Origin: Candidatus Poseidoniaceae archaeon
Lineage (GTDB): Archaea; Thermoplasmatota; Poseidoniia; Poseidoniales; Poseidoniaceae
NCBI GenBank assembly: GCA_022425185.1
Contig: JAKMFY010000110.1
Span: forward strand, 1 to 15,193
DNA length: 15,193 nt
Direction of reading: 5' to 3'
This document shows positions 8,137-14,877 of this stretch, one piece after another. The translations under genes and the position numbers were made by a program. Position 1 is the stretch's first letter. The number at the start of each line of letters is the position of its first letter. The notes beneath the pieces are model-generated. The model worked only from the letters and a program-made list of their open reading frames with translations, was not told the DNA's origin and made no database searches.

Positions 8137-8271
8137 GCTATCCGCTCCTGTCATCATACAGTGGTCGCATAGATGATTCAAAGACTCATCGCTTAATTTG
8201 GGGTTAATTACGGCGAATTCACCCCCTGATGGTTCGGCAACGTTCATGACATCGTTTGTGTTGGTACTGGT
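8137..8271. promoter_or_regulatory. Divergent intergenic region between the surface-protein and pilin-like genes
   Basis: These 135 bases should hold both promoters. The left end carries the GGAG site of the minus-strand gene. AT-rich TTAATT occurs twice (around 8193 and 8203), separated by GGGG, and is the only TATA-like candidate I see. No convincing operator repeat was found. Confidence 0.35.
8145..8148 (-). promoter_or_regulatory. Ribosome binding site that decides the surface-protein start
   Basis: GGAG on the minus strand lies 8 bases before the ATG at 8136. Together with the signal peptide that follows, it favours this start over the upstream in-frame ATG at 8289, which would add 51 non-hydrophobic residues and overlap the divergent gene. 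Confidence 0.6.
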
Positions 8272-9378
8272 ATGGAGGGGTCTGGGCACACATGCATTCG
8301 CTCAGATGAAAGAGGCTTAACTGCAGTGATTGAATTCCTCTCTGCGTTCACGCTATTCCTCATGATCTTGACTGCATTTATGTCTCTCGCCCAACTTGAA
8401 ATGGGATCGAACGATACAGAAATTGACCAAGTTGATCAAGCGACAGTTTTCGCTCTAGATCGTCTTGTAGGTGATTCAGGGTGGTACGTTCCTGCACTCG
8501 ATGATGGCGATTTAGACTATGCTAATTCAACATCTGACTGGGATGAGATAAGTGCTGAAAACTTGCAAAAAGGCCGTGTACAAACGGGACTCGTTGTAGC
8601 GGGGGAACTCGATGAAAACCGACTCCAAGCATTATCAAATGTGACGCTTGAATCCTTTTCTGAAGGACTAGGTCTTGCAGAGGATCTCAGTGCCTATTTG
8701 CACATCAGCGTTCAAACGTCTCCAGACACAACTCGTATCGGTCTTGTTCTGTTCGAAGGGGGCTCAGATATCAACTCAGCACGTATGGCATCTACGGCTT
8801 CAAGTGTCATTCGTATGTCTGGTGAACTTGTTACGATTACTTTGCAAGTTCATGATGCAGGTAGGCAAAGTGAGAATCTTGTGATTACTGAAGTAATGGC
8901 TCGCCCCATTGGAGGGGGGCCGGAATGGATTGAAATTTACAACGACAATTCCTTTGCAACAAACTTCTATGGATGGTCTCTTAACGTCACTTCTCCAAGT
9001 TCAACGAACAACGTCCTGTTCCAAAGTGGTGTAATAAGCGGTTATTCCACAGCTCTGTTTACAGGCTCAATATCATCTCAAATACAAGGAAACGCCACCC
9101 AGGTGATCGATTTAGGTACCTTTGGCATTCTAGGCACAGGTTCCATGAATCTTCTCGATGATGGCAGTAGTGTCATAGAACTACGGTTTACTCGCCCTGG
9201 TCAAACGAAACCCCTTCCAAACTCTCGTGCCGAGTGGGGAGGTCAAACAGGATTGTTACTTGGAATAAACAATGCCCTTGTTTGGGAGGGCGGTAGTCCG
9301 TTGAATTCCGATAGTTGGGCCGTAAATCAAGTATCAACACCCGGCGATGTGCCTTCTAGTGTAACAAATGCTTCATGA
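8272..9378 (+). CDS. Pilin-like membrane protein with lamin-tail-like C-terminal domain
   Basis: The 368-residue product begins with a short polar leader ending in DERG (12-15), then a helix LTAVIEFLSAFTLFLMIL with a glutamate six residues after the glycine. This resembles archaeal class III (prepilin/archaellin) signal peptides, where a peptidase cuts after the charged-glycine pair and the hydrophobic helix builds a filament core. Residues about 40-200 form an unassigned extracellular region. From about 202 to 318 the sequence matches the lamin-tail domain pattern: NLVITEVMARP, then EWIEIYN, then FYGWSLN, and later glycine-rich strands. Such domains occur in secreted prokaryotic proteins. 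The ATG is the only usable start, since a stop lies 42 bases upstream in frame. Its TGA overlaps the next start (ATGA), coupling it to the KaiC-like gene. It might instead be a plain signal-anchored surface protein; no processing is proven. Confidence 0.72.
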   Translation: MEGSGHTCIRSDERGLTAVIEFLSAFTLFLMILTAFMSLAQLEMGSNDTEIDQVDQATVFALDRLVGDSGWYVPALDDGDLDYANSTSDWDEISAENLQKGRVQTGLVVAGELDENRLQALSNVTLESFSEGLGLAEDLSAYLHISVQTSPDTTRIGLVLFEGGSDINSARMASTASSVIRMSGELVTITLQVHDAGRQSENLVITEVMARPIGGGPEWIEIYNDNSFATNFYGWSLNVTSPSSTNNVLFQSGVISGYSTALFTGSISSQIQGNATQVIDLGTFGILGTGSMNLLDDGSSVIELRFTRPGQTKPLPNSRAEWGGQTGLLLGINNALVWEGGSPLNSDSWAVNQVSTPGDVPSSVTNAS

Positions 9379-10187
9379 ACTCGATGGCACTGGGACAACT
9401 GATACCCGTGCAAGCCGCTTCCACTTATTCACGAGACCGTTGTGTTACAGGCATCCATGGATTGGATGAAATTTTGCGAGGAGGTATCCCTTACGGGTCT
9501 ACAGTTTTGGCTTCTGGGACATGTGGTTCTGGAAAAACAACATTAGCCATGGAATTCCTCGTTCGTGGTGCTCTTGCTGGTGAGGCATGTGCTCACTTCA
9601 CAGCAACTGAACCATCAGTAAAACTCTTAGAAAATATTCGCCAATATGCCTTTTTCGACATGAATATGGTCGACACTGGTTTGATCAACGTTTTTGACAT
9701 GGACGTTCTTTATTCATGGTTGGGACTTGACAAATCTACATTTGACTTGGATGACGTTCACGCCCTGATCAAGTCCATCACGGACATCGTCAACACAATT
9801 GGTGTTACACGATTAGTTATCGATTCGGTTACAACACTTTGTTACAAGATTAAATCCGAACAACTAATTCGAGATTTCTTGTTTACACTTGGAAAGAAAT
9901 TAGCAACTCTGGGGTGCACAACCATCCTCATTTCTGAAATTACTTCAGCGACAGAAAACGCCCATTGGTCTTCGTTTGGTGTGGAAGAAGCAATCGCAGA
10001 CGGAATTGTTGTTATGGGTGACGTCGAACGTATGGGCCATTTACTGAGATTCTTACAGGTGGTTAAAATGCGTGGAACATCCCATAGCAGGGCGAAACAC
10101 GCCATCGAACTGACGCCACTTGGCGTCATGTTGACGCCGATGTTAAAGTGGGGCTCTCAAAATGAAACTGCTCATTGGGGTGCATGA
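9375..10187 (+). CDS. KaiC/ArlH-like RecA-superfamily ATPase with intact P-loop
   Basis: This is a 270-residue single-domain KaiC-type protein. It has GIHGLDEILRGGIPYG leading into the Walker A motif GTCGSGKTT (48-56, K54), HFTATEP with E79 after the next strand, and a Walker B strand LVIDS (D150). The late KaiC-family segment FGVEEAIADGIVVM (201-214) is followed by LQVVKMRGTSHSR (227-239). All ATP-binding elements appear intact, so it should bind and probably hydrolyse ATP as a ring or dimer-of-rings. Relatives include ArlH (FlaH), the ATP-dependent regulator of archaellum assembly, and varied archaeal KaiC-like regulators. It overlaps the pilin-like gene and the following gene by four bases each, so a role at the membrane with that protein is a reasonable inference. 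Only one glutamate follows the Walker A region where KaiC usually has two. Confidence 0.88.
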   Translation: MNSMALGQLIPVQAASTYSRDRCVTGIHGLDEILRGGIPYGSTVLASGTCGSGKTTLAMEFLVRGALAGEACAHFTATEPSVKLLENIRQYAFFDMNMVDTGLINVFDMDVLYSWLGLDKSTFDLDDVHALIKSITDIVNTIGVTRLVIDSVTTLCYKIKSEQLIRDFLFTLGKKLATLGCTTILISEITSATENAHWSSFGVEEAIADGIVVMGDVERMGHLLRFLQVVKMRGTSHSRAKHAIELTPLGVMLTPMLKWGSQNETAHWGA

Positions 10188-10774
10188 TTATGTTTGAACT
10201 CGATCAAAGAATCGCTGAACAACTATCGACAATCTCACTCAATAGCTCTGTCCAGGTTCGCTGTGGCAACTCAAACGCATTCATGGTGACTGCAAGCACA
10301 ATGCTTCCATTGATGCAGATGTTTGAGATGGGAGGTGTATACATTACGGCAAGCCGTGGAGCGGTTGAGATCATTCAAGCCTTCGAATCGATTGGTGTCG
10401 ATGTCTCAAATATTCAATTTATTGATCTTGTTTCCTCTGGTATTTTGGGAGGAACCGACGTAGAATATTCAAACATCCACTTCGTTGATAGTCCAATCAT
10501 GTTAGAATCTGTTCTTCTCCGAACCTTGTATATTCTACGAACAACCTCTTCGGCGAGGAATTTCGTTTTCATTGATAGCGTAAATGCGCTCGCAATCTAC
10601 AATGAGGATCGAATGCTTGCTGAATATCTTCACACCTTTATTAACACGTTCAGGCAGAGGGAAGTCCTTTCGATTATCCTAAATGTCCCTGACCAAACAC
10701 CACCATTGGTTCTTTCGAACCTTGATCTGTATTGTACCGATCTTGTCGATCGTGGGCAAGTGGTCATCCATTGA
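10184..10774 (+). CDS. Degenerate KaiC/RecA-like protein without P-loop
   Basis: The product is 196 residues from the ATG at 10184, which overlaps the previous stop (ATGA) and has GGGG a few bases upstream; an earlier TTG at 10175 is less likely. No GxxxxGK[ST] motif is present. In its place stands VRCGNSNAFMVTAST (about 25-39). The fold still looks RecA-like: GGVYITASRGAVEIIQAFES corresponds to the strand and helix after the P-loop, NFVFIDSVNAL (126-136) is a clear Walker B-type strand with D131, and VLSIILNVPD is the next strand. It is shorter than its neighbours because the C-terminal strands are trimmed. Likely a non-catalytic subunit that pairs with the intact ATPase; a separate regulatory role is possible. 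Without sequence searches the KaiC relation rests on pattern and position. Confidence 0.7.
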   Translation: MIMFELDQRIAEQLSTISLNSSVQVRCGNSNAFMVTASTMLPLMQMFEMGGVYITASRGAVEIIQAFESIGVDVSNIQFIDLVSSGILGGTDVEYSNIHFVDSPIMLESVLLRTLYILRTTSSARNFVFIDSVNALAIYNEDRMLAEYLHTFINTFRQREVLSIILNVPDQTPPLVLSNLDLYCTDLVDRGQVVIH

Positions 10775-10780
10775 GGAGGG
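10773..10780 (+). promoter_or_regulatory. Strong ribosome binding site overlapping the upstream stop
   Basis: GAGGAGGG starts inside the TGA stop (10772-10774) of the P-loop-less gene and lies 6 bases before the ATG at 10787. Among the genes of this unit it is the strongest site, suggesting the third KaiC-like protein is made in good amount. Confidence 0.7.
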
Positions 10781-10786
10781 ATTTAG

Positions 10787-11590
10787 ATGAAGAAGAAGAT
10801 TACATTCGATAAGGAAGATGAAGAATTCTTTGGACAAGTTGGCTCTTTTGGAGTTCCTAAGTTTGATGGTGAAATGAACGGAGGAGTCCCTCGCGGATTC
10901 ACAATGGTTGCGTTTACTGAAACGGGTTCTGGTGCTGAATTATTCGCAAAACAGTACGTTTCTCCCGCTGAAGAGTCCGAAAATACGCTTTACATTTCAA
11001 CTAATGAAGGGCAACCAGAGATTGTTCGTGTTTTCAAGAAATACGGATGGCCACTCGACATCAACGTTCGTACAATTGGTGAGGAATACAATTCAAATGT
11101 TCTCGAACGAGAACTCCTAGCAAGCCGTTATCGTCTTGAAGGATTCCGTCTTGAGGACATCCAACGACTTGCTCAGACACGATTTGTAGATGAGAATAAC
11201 CAAGACTATCTTACTGAAGTAACCAATGAAATCATGGCCTTGGGGCCATACTTCAGAGCAGCAATTGACAGTCTTGACTTTTTCTTACAACGTGATGATC
11301 CGAGCCGTGTTATTGCAATGATCCGTATGTTACAAGCGCATACTCAGATGTACCGGGGTCTTTTGTTAATCAGCGTTTCAGTCAATGGTTTGTCACCTTC
11401 GATTCGCCAAGAACTGGCGAGCATAGCCGATATGGTCTTGACCTTTGGTGTACGTACAATCGGGTCCGATTTCGAAACCTCGATGATTGTTTCAAAGTTC
11501 AGAAACGCTCCTGAGAATTTGAAAATGTTGGTTTTCCGTGTTACTCCAGAAGAGGGGATCACGCCAGAAACTGTCGAGCGTATCGCTTGA
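10787..11590 (+). CDS. Second degenerate KaiC-like protein (P-loop lysine lost)
   Basis: The 267-residue product keeps the KaiC-type layout: FGVPKFDGEMNGGVPRGFTM (21-40) matches the GxxxLDxxLxGGxPxG entry, but the Walker A position reads ETGSGAELF (45-53), with A50-E51 where the GKT of an active P-loop would be. Then come TLYISTNEGQPEIVRVFKKYGW (strand and helix), a Walker B-like strand RAAIDSLDFF (D161) and GLLLISVSVNG. A charged insertion at about 100-145 is rich in Arg and Glu. SMIVSKFRNAPENLKMLVFRVTPEEGI matches the family's C-terminal strands. It should fold like KaiC but not hydrolyse ATP normally. Nucleotide binding cannot be excluded, since ArlH-type proteins can work mainly by binding. 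It ends 55 bases before the methyltransferase gene, which may be read through from the same transcript. Confidence 0.75.
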   Translation: MKKKITFDKEDEEFFGQVGSFGVPKFDGEMNGGVPRGFTMVAFTETGSGAELFAKQYVSPAEESENTLYISTNEGQPEIVRVFKKYGWPLDINVRTIGEEYNSNVLERELLASRYRLEGFRLEDIQRLAQTRFVDENNQDYLTEVTNEIMALGPYFRAAIDSLDFFLQRDDPSRVIAMIRMLQAHTQMYRGLLLISVSVNGLSPSIRQELASIADMVLTFGVRTIGSDFETSMIVSKFRNAPENLKMLVFRVTPEEGITPETVERIA

Positions 11591-11645
11591 CGTTGTTTAC
11601 TGGTCGAAGCGACACCTCCAAAGAGGGCGAGGTCTGCCGCTAACC

Positions 11646-12389
11646 ATGTCAAGTCGAGCAGCAACGGGTGGTTACGACCCTTCTGGCATAGATTTGGATG
11701 CTTGGACTGAGTTGGAAGAACAACTTGAAGCAACCATTCCTGATTATGATAGAGTCAATCGATTAATGACATTCGGGCAGGATAAGCGTTGGAGGCGAAA
11801 TGTTCGCAACCATGCCACAGAAGGTATGAAAATTCTTGAAGTTGGATGCGGACCTGGAAGCTTTGCAGAAGATCTCGTTGGATTGGACGTCACCTGTTTA
11901 GATCCTTCGGAAGAAATGCTGAAAGTTGCCAAAAAGCGAGTTGATGCTGCACGCAAAGGACGGGGAGAACCTCCTGCAGCCTATGTTCAAGCGATTGCTG
12001 AAGATATCCCATTGGAAGACAATTCGTTTGATATGGTCTTCTGTCTCTTTTCGTTCAGAGATTTCCAAGATAAGAAAAAAGGACTTGAAGAAATATTCCG
12101 TGTTCTCAAGCCAGGTGGTCAGTTAGTGATGTGTGATGCTGGTAAAGCAAACGCACTGCATGGCTTAACTGGTCGTATTTGGATGAGTACTGTTGTTCAA
12201 TGGATGGCCCGTTGGGTTACAAAAACCAAAGACCATCCTTGGAAAGGGCTGGCTCGTTCCTACACGCACTATGGTACAAACAAATACTACAGGAATATGA
12301 TGGTTGATGTAGGCTTTGAAAATGTTTCAGGGCGACTGTTGTATCCTTTCTTAATGTCGAGTCGATTCCGTGGAAAAAAACCACTGTGA
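11646..12389 (+). CDS. ubiE: UbiE/MenG-like SAM-dependent quinone methyltransferase
   Basis: The 247-residue protein has the UbiE/COQ5 family entry motif YDRVNRLMTFGQDKRWRR (34-51; family pattern YDxxNxxxSxGxHxxWR), then SAM motif I ILEVGCGPG (63-71), an acidic D86 after the second strand, PLEDNSFDMVFCLFSFRDF (122-140) and RVLKPGGQLVMCD (152-164). These point to C-methylation of the demethylmenaquinone (or other quinone) ring at the membrane. The frame is open up to 11538, but that would overlap the upstream gene; the ATG at 11646 leaves 55 bases and a normal N-terminus. The usual histidine of the GxHxxWR motif is aspartate here (GQDKRWR). The downstream ATP synthase genes and ctaAB in the window fit a respiratory role. 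A methyltransferase acting on another lipid or small molecule is the alternative. Confidence 0.72.
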   Translation: MSSRAATGGYDPSGIDLDAWTELEEQLEATIPDYDRVNRLMTFGQDKRWRRNVRNHATEGMKILEVGCGPGSFAEDLVGLDVTCLDPSEEMLKVAKKRVDAARKGRGEPPAAYVQAIAEDIPLEDNSFDMVFCLFSFRDFQDKKKGLEEIFRVLKPGGQLVMCDAGKANALHGLTGRIWMSTVVQWMARWVTKTKDHPWKGLARSYTHYGTNKYYRNMMVDVGFENVSGRLLYPFLMSSRFRGKKPL

Positions 12390-12455
12390 GATTCATTTCT
12401 TGTCAACTTGCCTTTCCATTAGCCTCATAAACCCCCTCTCGGTGGTCTGAACGAA

Positions 12456-12782
12456 GTGGTTCTGATGGGTATGGAAAAAGTCCTCCAAAGCATCAAAAAA
12501 GCCGAGCAGGCTGCTGAAAAGACACTCTCTGATGCTCAGAGTGAATCCAGTCGTATACTCAGTGATGCTCGACGTGATGCAGCAGATATGGTCTCCAAGG
12601 CCGCAGAAGACGCCCAGGCTACGATCAAGTCTACTCTCGATGCAGCTCGTGAAGCGGCCATGAAGAACGTAACAAAGGTCCAGAAAGAAGGCTCTAAGTC
12701 CGTTGAAACTGTTCAAAGCGATGCTGCAAAGAATCAAGATGCAGCAGTATCTCTTATCGTGGAAAGACTCCTGAATCAATGA
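12456..12782 (+). CDS. atpH: A-type ATP synthase subunit H (peripheral stalk coiled coil)
   Basis: This 108-residue protein is almost entirely a long alanine- and charge-rich helix (for example AEQAAEKTLSDAQSESSRIL and DARRDAADMVSKAAEDAQAT) with no membrane segment, as expected for subunit H. That subunit pairs with E to form the peripheral stalk resisting rotation in the A-type ATP synthase. Position immediately before subunits I and K supports this strongly; by sequence alone any coiled coil would look similar. The start shown is a GTG with GGTGGT about 9 bases upstream; in-frame ATGs at 12465 and 12471 are real alternatives, and family N-termini would fit either (MEKVLQSIKKAEQ). The 66-base gap after the methyltransferase gene contains TCATAAA (12425-12431), a weak TATA candidate about 26 bases before the GTG, so the ATPase operon may have its own promoter. 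Confidence 0.8.
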   Translation: MVLMGMEKVLQSIKKAEQAAEKTLSDAQSESSRILSDARRDAADMVSKAAEDAQATIKSTLDAAREAAMKNVTKVQKEGSKSVETVQSDAAKNQDAAVSLIVERLLNQ

Positions 12783-12791
12783 AGTGATATC

Positions 12792-14849
12792 ATGTTCTCA
12801 ACTGTCGACATGTCCCGTCTAACTTTGGCGGCGCCTGTTGATGCTATGCATGAAATCGTCCGCAAATGCTCCGATTTGGGTTGCGTTCACATTGAAGATT
12901 ACACACAATTCGAAGAAGGAATTGGTGTAGGGCGTGCAATCCAAAGCGAGGATGCTGACATGATCAGCGCCCTGCTTCTCAAGGTGCGTGCCGTGCGCAG
13001 TGCTATTGCAGTTCACAACTCAAAAGGCTCTCTTTCAAGTTCCAATGCAAAGAAACTTGCAGAGAAGATGTCGCCAAAGGTTGATGCTGCTTTGGAAAAC
13101 ATCGAAGCGATTCGTGAGGCTGAATCTGATATTTCGTCGCTTAACGATCAACTGCGAGTTTTCGAACGTCTCGAGCCACTGAATATTTCTCTTGACCTTC
13201 TTTCTGGGTATCAAGGCGTAGAAATCTACGTCGCCGAGACTCCAAACTCATCTAAGGCTCACAAGGCTTTTGCCGACATGGCTTCTCGAATAGAGTATCT
13301 CTGCCCAACAGGTCTCGTTGCAGTCGCATGTGCTCCGAGTGATGCAGCTGCAGTACAAATCGCATTGGCTGAGTTGAACGCCAAGGCGATTCAACTTCCT
13401 CCCGGAAAAGGAACTCCATCTCAAAGAGTCGAAGAGACGAAGCAAGCAATCTTGAAGGCTGAGTCCTCCGCCAATTCCAATCAAGAAGCGCTTGATGCAT
13501 GGGCGGAAAAGAACGGTTCAGACCTTGTCATCATTGAAGAATATCTGCAAAGAGAGGATGCAATCTACACTTCTCCAACATCTTTGGCTGTATCAAACCA
13601 GGCTTTTGCCCTTGACGCATGGGTCCCAACAGAGGACGCAGACAAAGCCCTCAATTCATTGAAAGGAATTGTATCTCACATAGAAATTGAAGCTCACGTT
13701 GACAATCATCACGGCCACGATGACCACGATAGCCATCACCATGAGCCTGAACCGCCAATTGCTTACAAGAACTCAAGCGCTGCAGAACCGTTCGAACTCG
13801 TTGTCGACCTCGTAGGCCGTCCTAAGTACGGTACTCTCGACCCTACAACCTTCATCATGATCACTCTTCCAATGCTGTACGGACTTATTCTAGGGGACTT
13901 TGGCTATGGGTTCGTTATCGTATTGCTTGCACTTTGGCTACGATCCCTTCCGTTTGCAAAGGAGGCAATGGGTAAGAATGCAACCACTGTACTCATGTCA
14001 ATGGGTATTTGGTGCATGATATGGGGATTCCTGTTCGCAGAAGGCTTTGGCTTTATTTGGGATGGAACCGGGCATATTATGGGTGATGCATCCCCACTGA
14101 TTGGTCTGTATGACTGGACATATGATTTGACTGGTAGTTTCAAGAAAAGCAGCATAGCAAGTGCATTAGGCCTAGGCCACACATACGTTCCATTCCACCG
14201 TGCAGGAACTGCTTTGACAGATTACGTATTGGTTTCCGTTTACCTCGGTGCACTTCATCTTCTTATTGGATACATTATTGGATTCTTCAACGTCATGAAG
14301 GCTCATGGTATCGTCGCAGCATTCTTCGAAAAGGGAAGTTGGATGATGATTCTCCTCGGTGGATTCTTCCACATTTATGGCTTCATGAAAGGCAACAATG
14401 AAGTCATCGCAGGTACCATGCCAGCAATCATCATGATCGTAGGAGTTGTGTTGCTCATTATCGCTCTTGCAATCTATGAAGGCTTTGGATGGGCTGGTGG
14501 CATCATCATGGGTCCAATTGAAACCTTTGGATTGTTGGCAAATACGCTTTCCTATCTGCGTATTATGGCAGTCGGTGTCGCAGGTGTCAAGATCGCAGAA
14601 ATCGGAAACGACATGGGCTTTGCCTCCATGACGGATGCTGTTTCAGCAGGCGATTACGTCATGGTTCCGCTCTTCTTCTTACTTTGGATTGGCGTCCAAG
14701 TGTTCGCAATCGCACTCGGTCTCCTCTCACCTACTATTCACGCAGCTCGTCTCCACTTTGTGGAATGGATGGGCAAGTTTTACGACGGCTCAGGCAGGGT
14801 CTTTTCCCCGCTTGGAGGCCAACCCCTACATGTTGAGGGGAACTCATAG
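12792..14849 (+). CDS. atpI: A-type ATP synthase subunit I (membrane stator, a-subunit homologue)
   Basis: Subunit I anchors the peripheral stalks and forms the ion half-channels against the K ring. The 685-residue protein has a cytoplasmic N-terminal half (to about 350) with helical stretches, then about seven or eight membrane helices. Key matches: KYGTLDPTTFIMITLPMLYG and LGDFGYG where the membrane part begins, LLANTLSYLRIMAVG with the essential-type arginine R590, and LLSPTIHAARLHFVEWMGKF near the C-terminus followed by GSGRVFSPLG. Length is normal for the family (about 620-750). Unusual is a histidine-rich linker at 302-317 just before the membrane domain. It begins 9 bases after atpH stops, with GTGAT just upstream as a weak ribosome site, and is followed by atpK after 28 bases. 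Confidence 0.94.
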   Translation: MFSTVDMSRLTLAAPVDAMHEIVRKCSDLGCVHIEDYTQFEEGIGVGRAIQSEDADMISALLLKVRAVRSAIAVHNSKGSLSSSNAKKLAEKMSPKVDAALENIEAIREAESDISSLNDQLRVFERLEPLNISLDLLSGYQGVEIYVAETPNSSKAHKAFADMASRIEYLCPTGLVAVACAPSDAAAVQIALAELNAKAIQLPPGKGTPSQRVEETKQAILKAESSANSNQEALDAWAEKNGSDLVIIEEYLQREDAIYTSPTSLAVSNQAFALDAWVPTEDADKALNSLKGIVSHIEIEAHVDNHHGHDDHDSHHHEPEPPIAYKNSSAAEPFELVVDLVGRPKYGTLDPTTFIMITLPMLYGLILGDFGYGFVIVLLALWLRSLPFAKEAMGKNATTVLMSMGIWCMIWGFLFAEGFGFIWDGTGHIMGDASPLIGLYDWTYDLTGSFKKSSIASALGLGHTYVPFHRAGTALTDYVLVSVYLGALHLLIGYIIGFFNVMKAHGIVAAFFEKGSWMMILLGGFFHIYGFMKGNNEVIAGTMPAIIMIVGVVLLIIALAIYEGFGWAGGIIMGPIETFGLLANTLSYLRIMAVGVAGVKIAEIGNDMGFASMTDAVSAGDYVMVPLFFLLWIGVQVFAIALGLLSPTIHAARLHFVEWMGKFYDGSGRVFSPLGGQPLHVEGNS

Positions 14850-14862
14850 TCCACTGGACGTT

Positions 14863-14870
14863 AAGGAGGT
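14863..14870 (+). promoter_or_regulatory. Strong ribosome binding site of atpK
   Basis: AAGGAGGT lies 7 bases before the ATG at 14878, a near-perfect archaeal Shine-Dalgarno match. It settles the atpK start, since the reading frame itself is open much further upstream inside atpI. High translation fits a subunit present in many copies per complex. Confidence 0.85.
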
Positions 14871-14877
14871 AGAAAAT

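Noticed and set aside
8137..8289. N-terminal extension of the surface protein up to the ATG at 8289
   Set aside because: It would place 51 polar residues before a clear signal peptide and overlap the divergent gene; the ATG at 8136 has a well-placed GGAG site.
8272..11590. An archaellum operon
   Set aside because: The KaiC-like gene resembles ArlH in type, but no archaellin set, ArlI-type secretion ATPase or ArlJ-type membrane protein is present in the window, and two extra P-loop-less paralogues do not fit.
9375..11590. A KaiC circadian clock locus
   Set aside because: The proteins are single-domain, two lack a P-loop, and no KaiB or KaiA-like gene is nearby.
11538..11645. Upstream start for the methyltransferase
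   Set aside because: It would overlap the KaiC-like gene by 53 bases and add 36 residues without family similarity; the ATG at 11646 fits better.
13248..13500. Antisense open frames of about 80 residues within atpI, and similar ones in other genes
   Set aside because: They lie fully inside well-recognised genes and show no domain, ribosome site or composition of their own.
14635..14877. Long N-terminal extension of the atpK frame inside atpI
   Set aside because: The strong ribosome site and the signal-like start at 14878 define the gene; the upstream part is the shadow of atpI in another frame.
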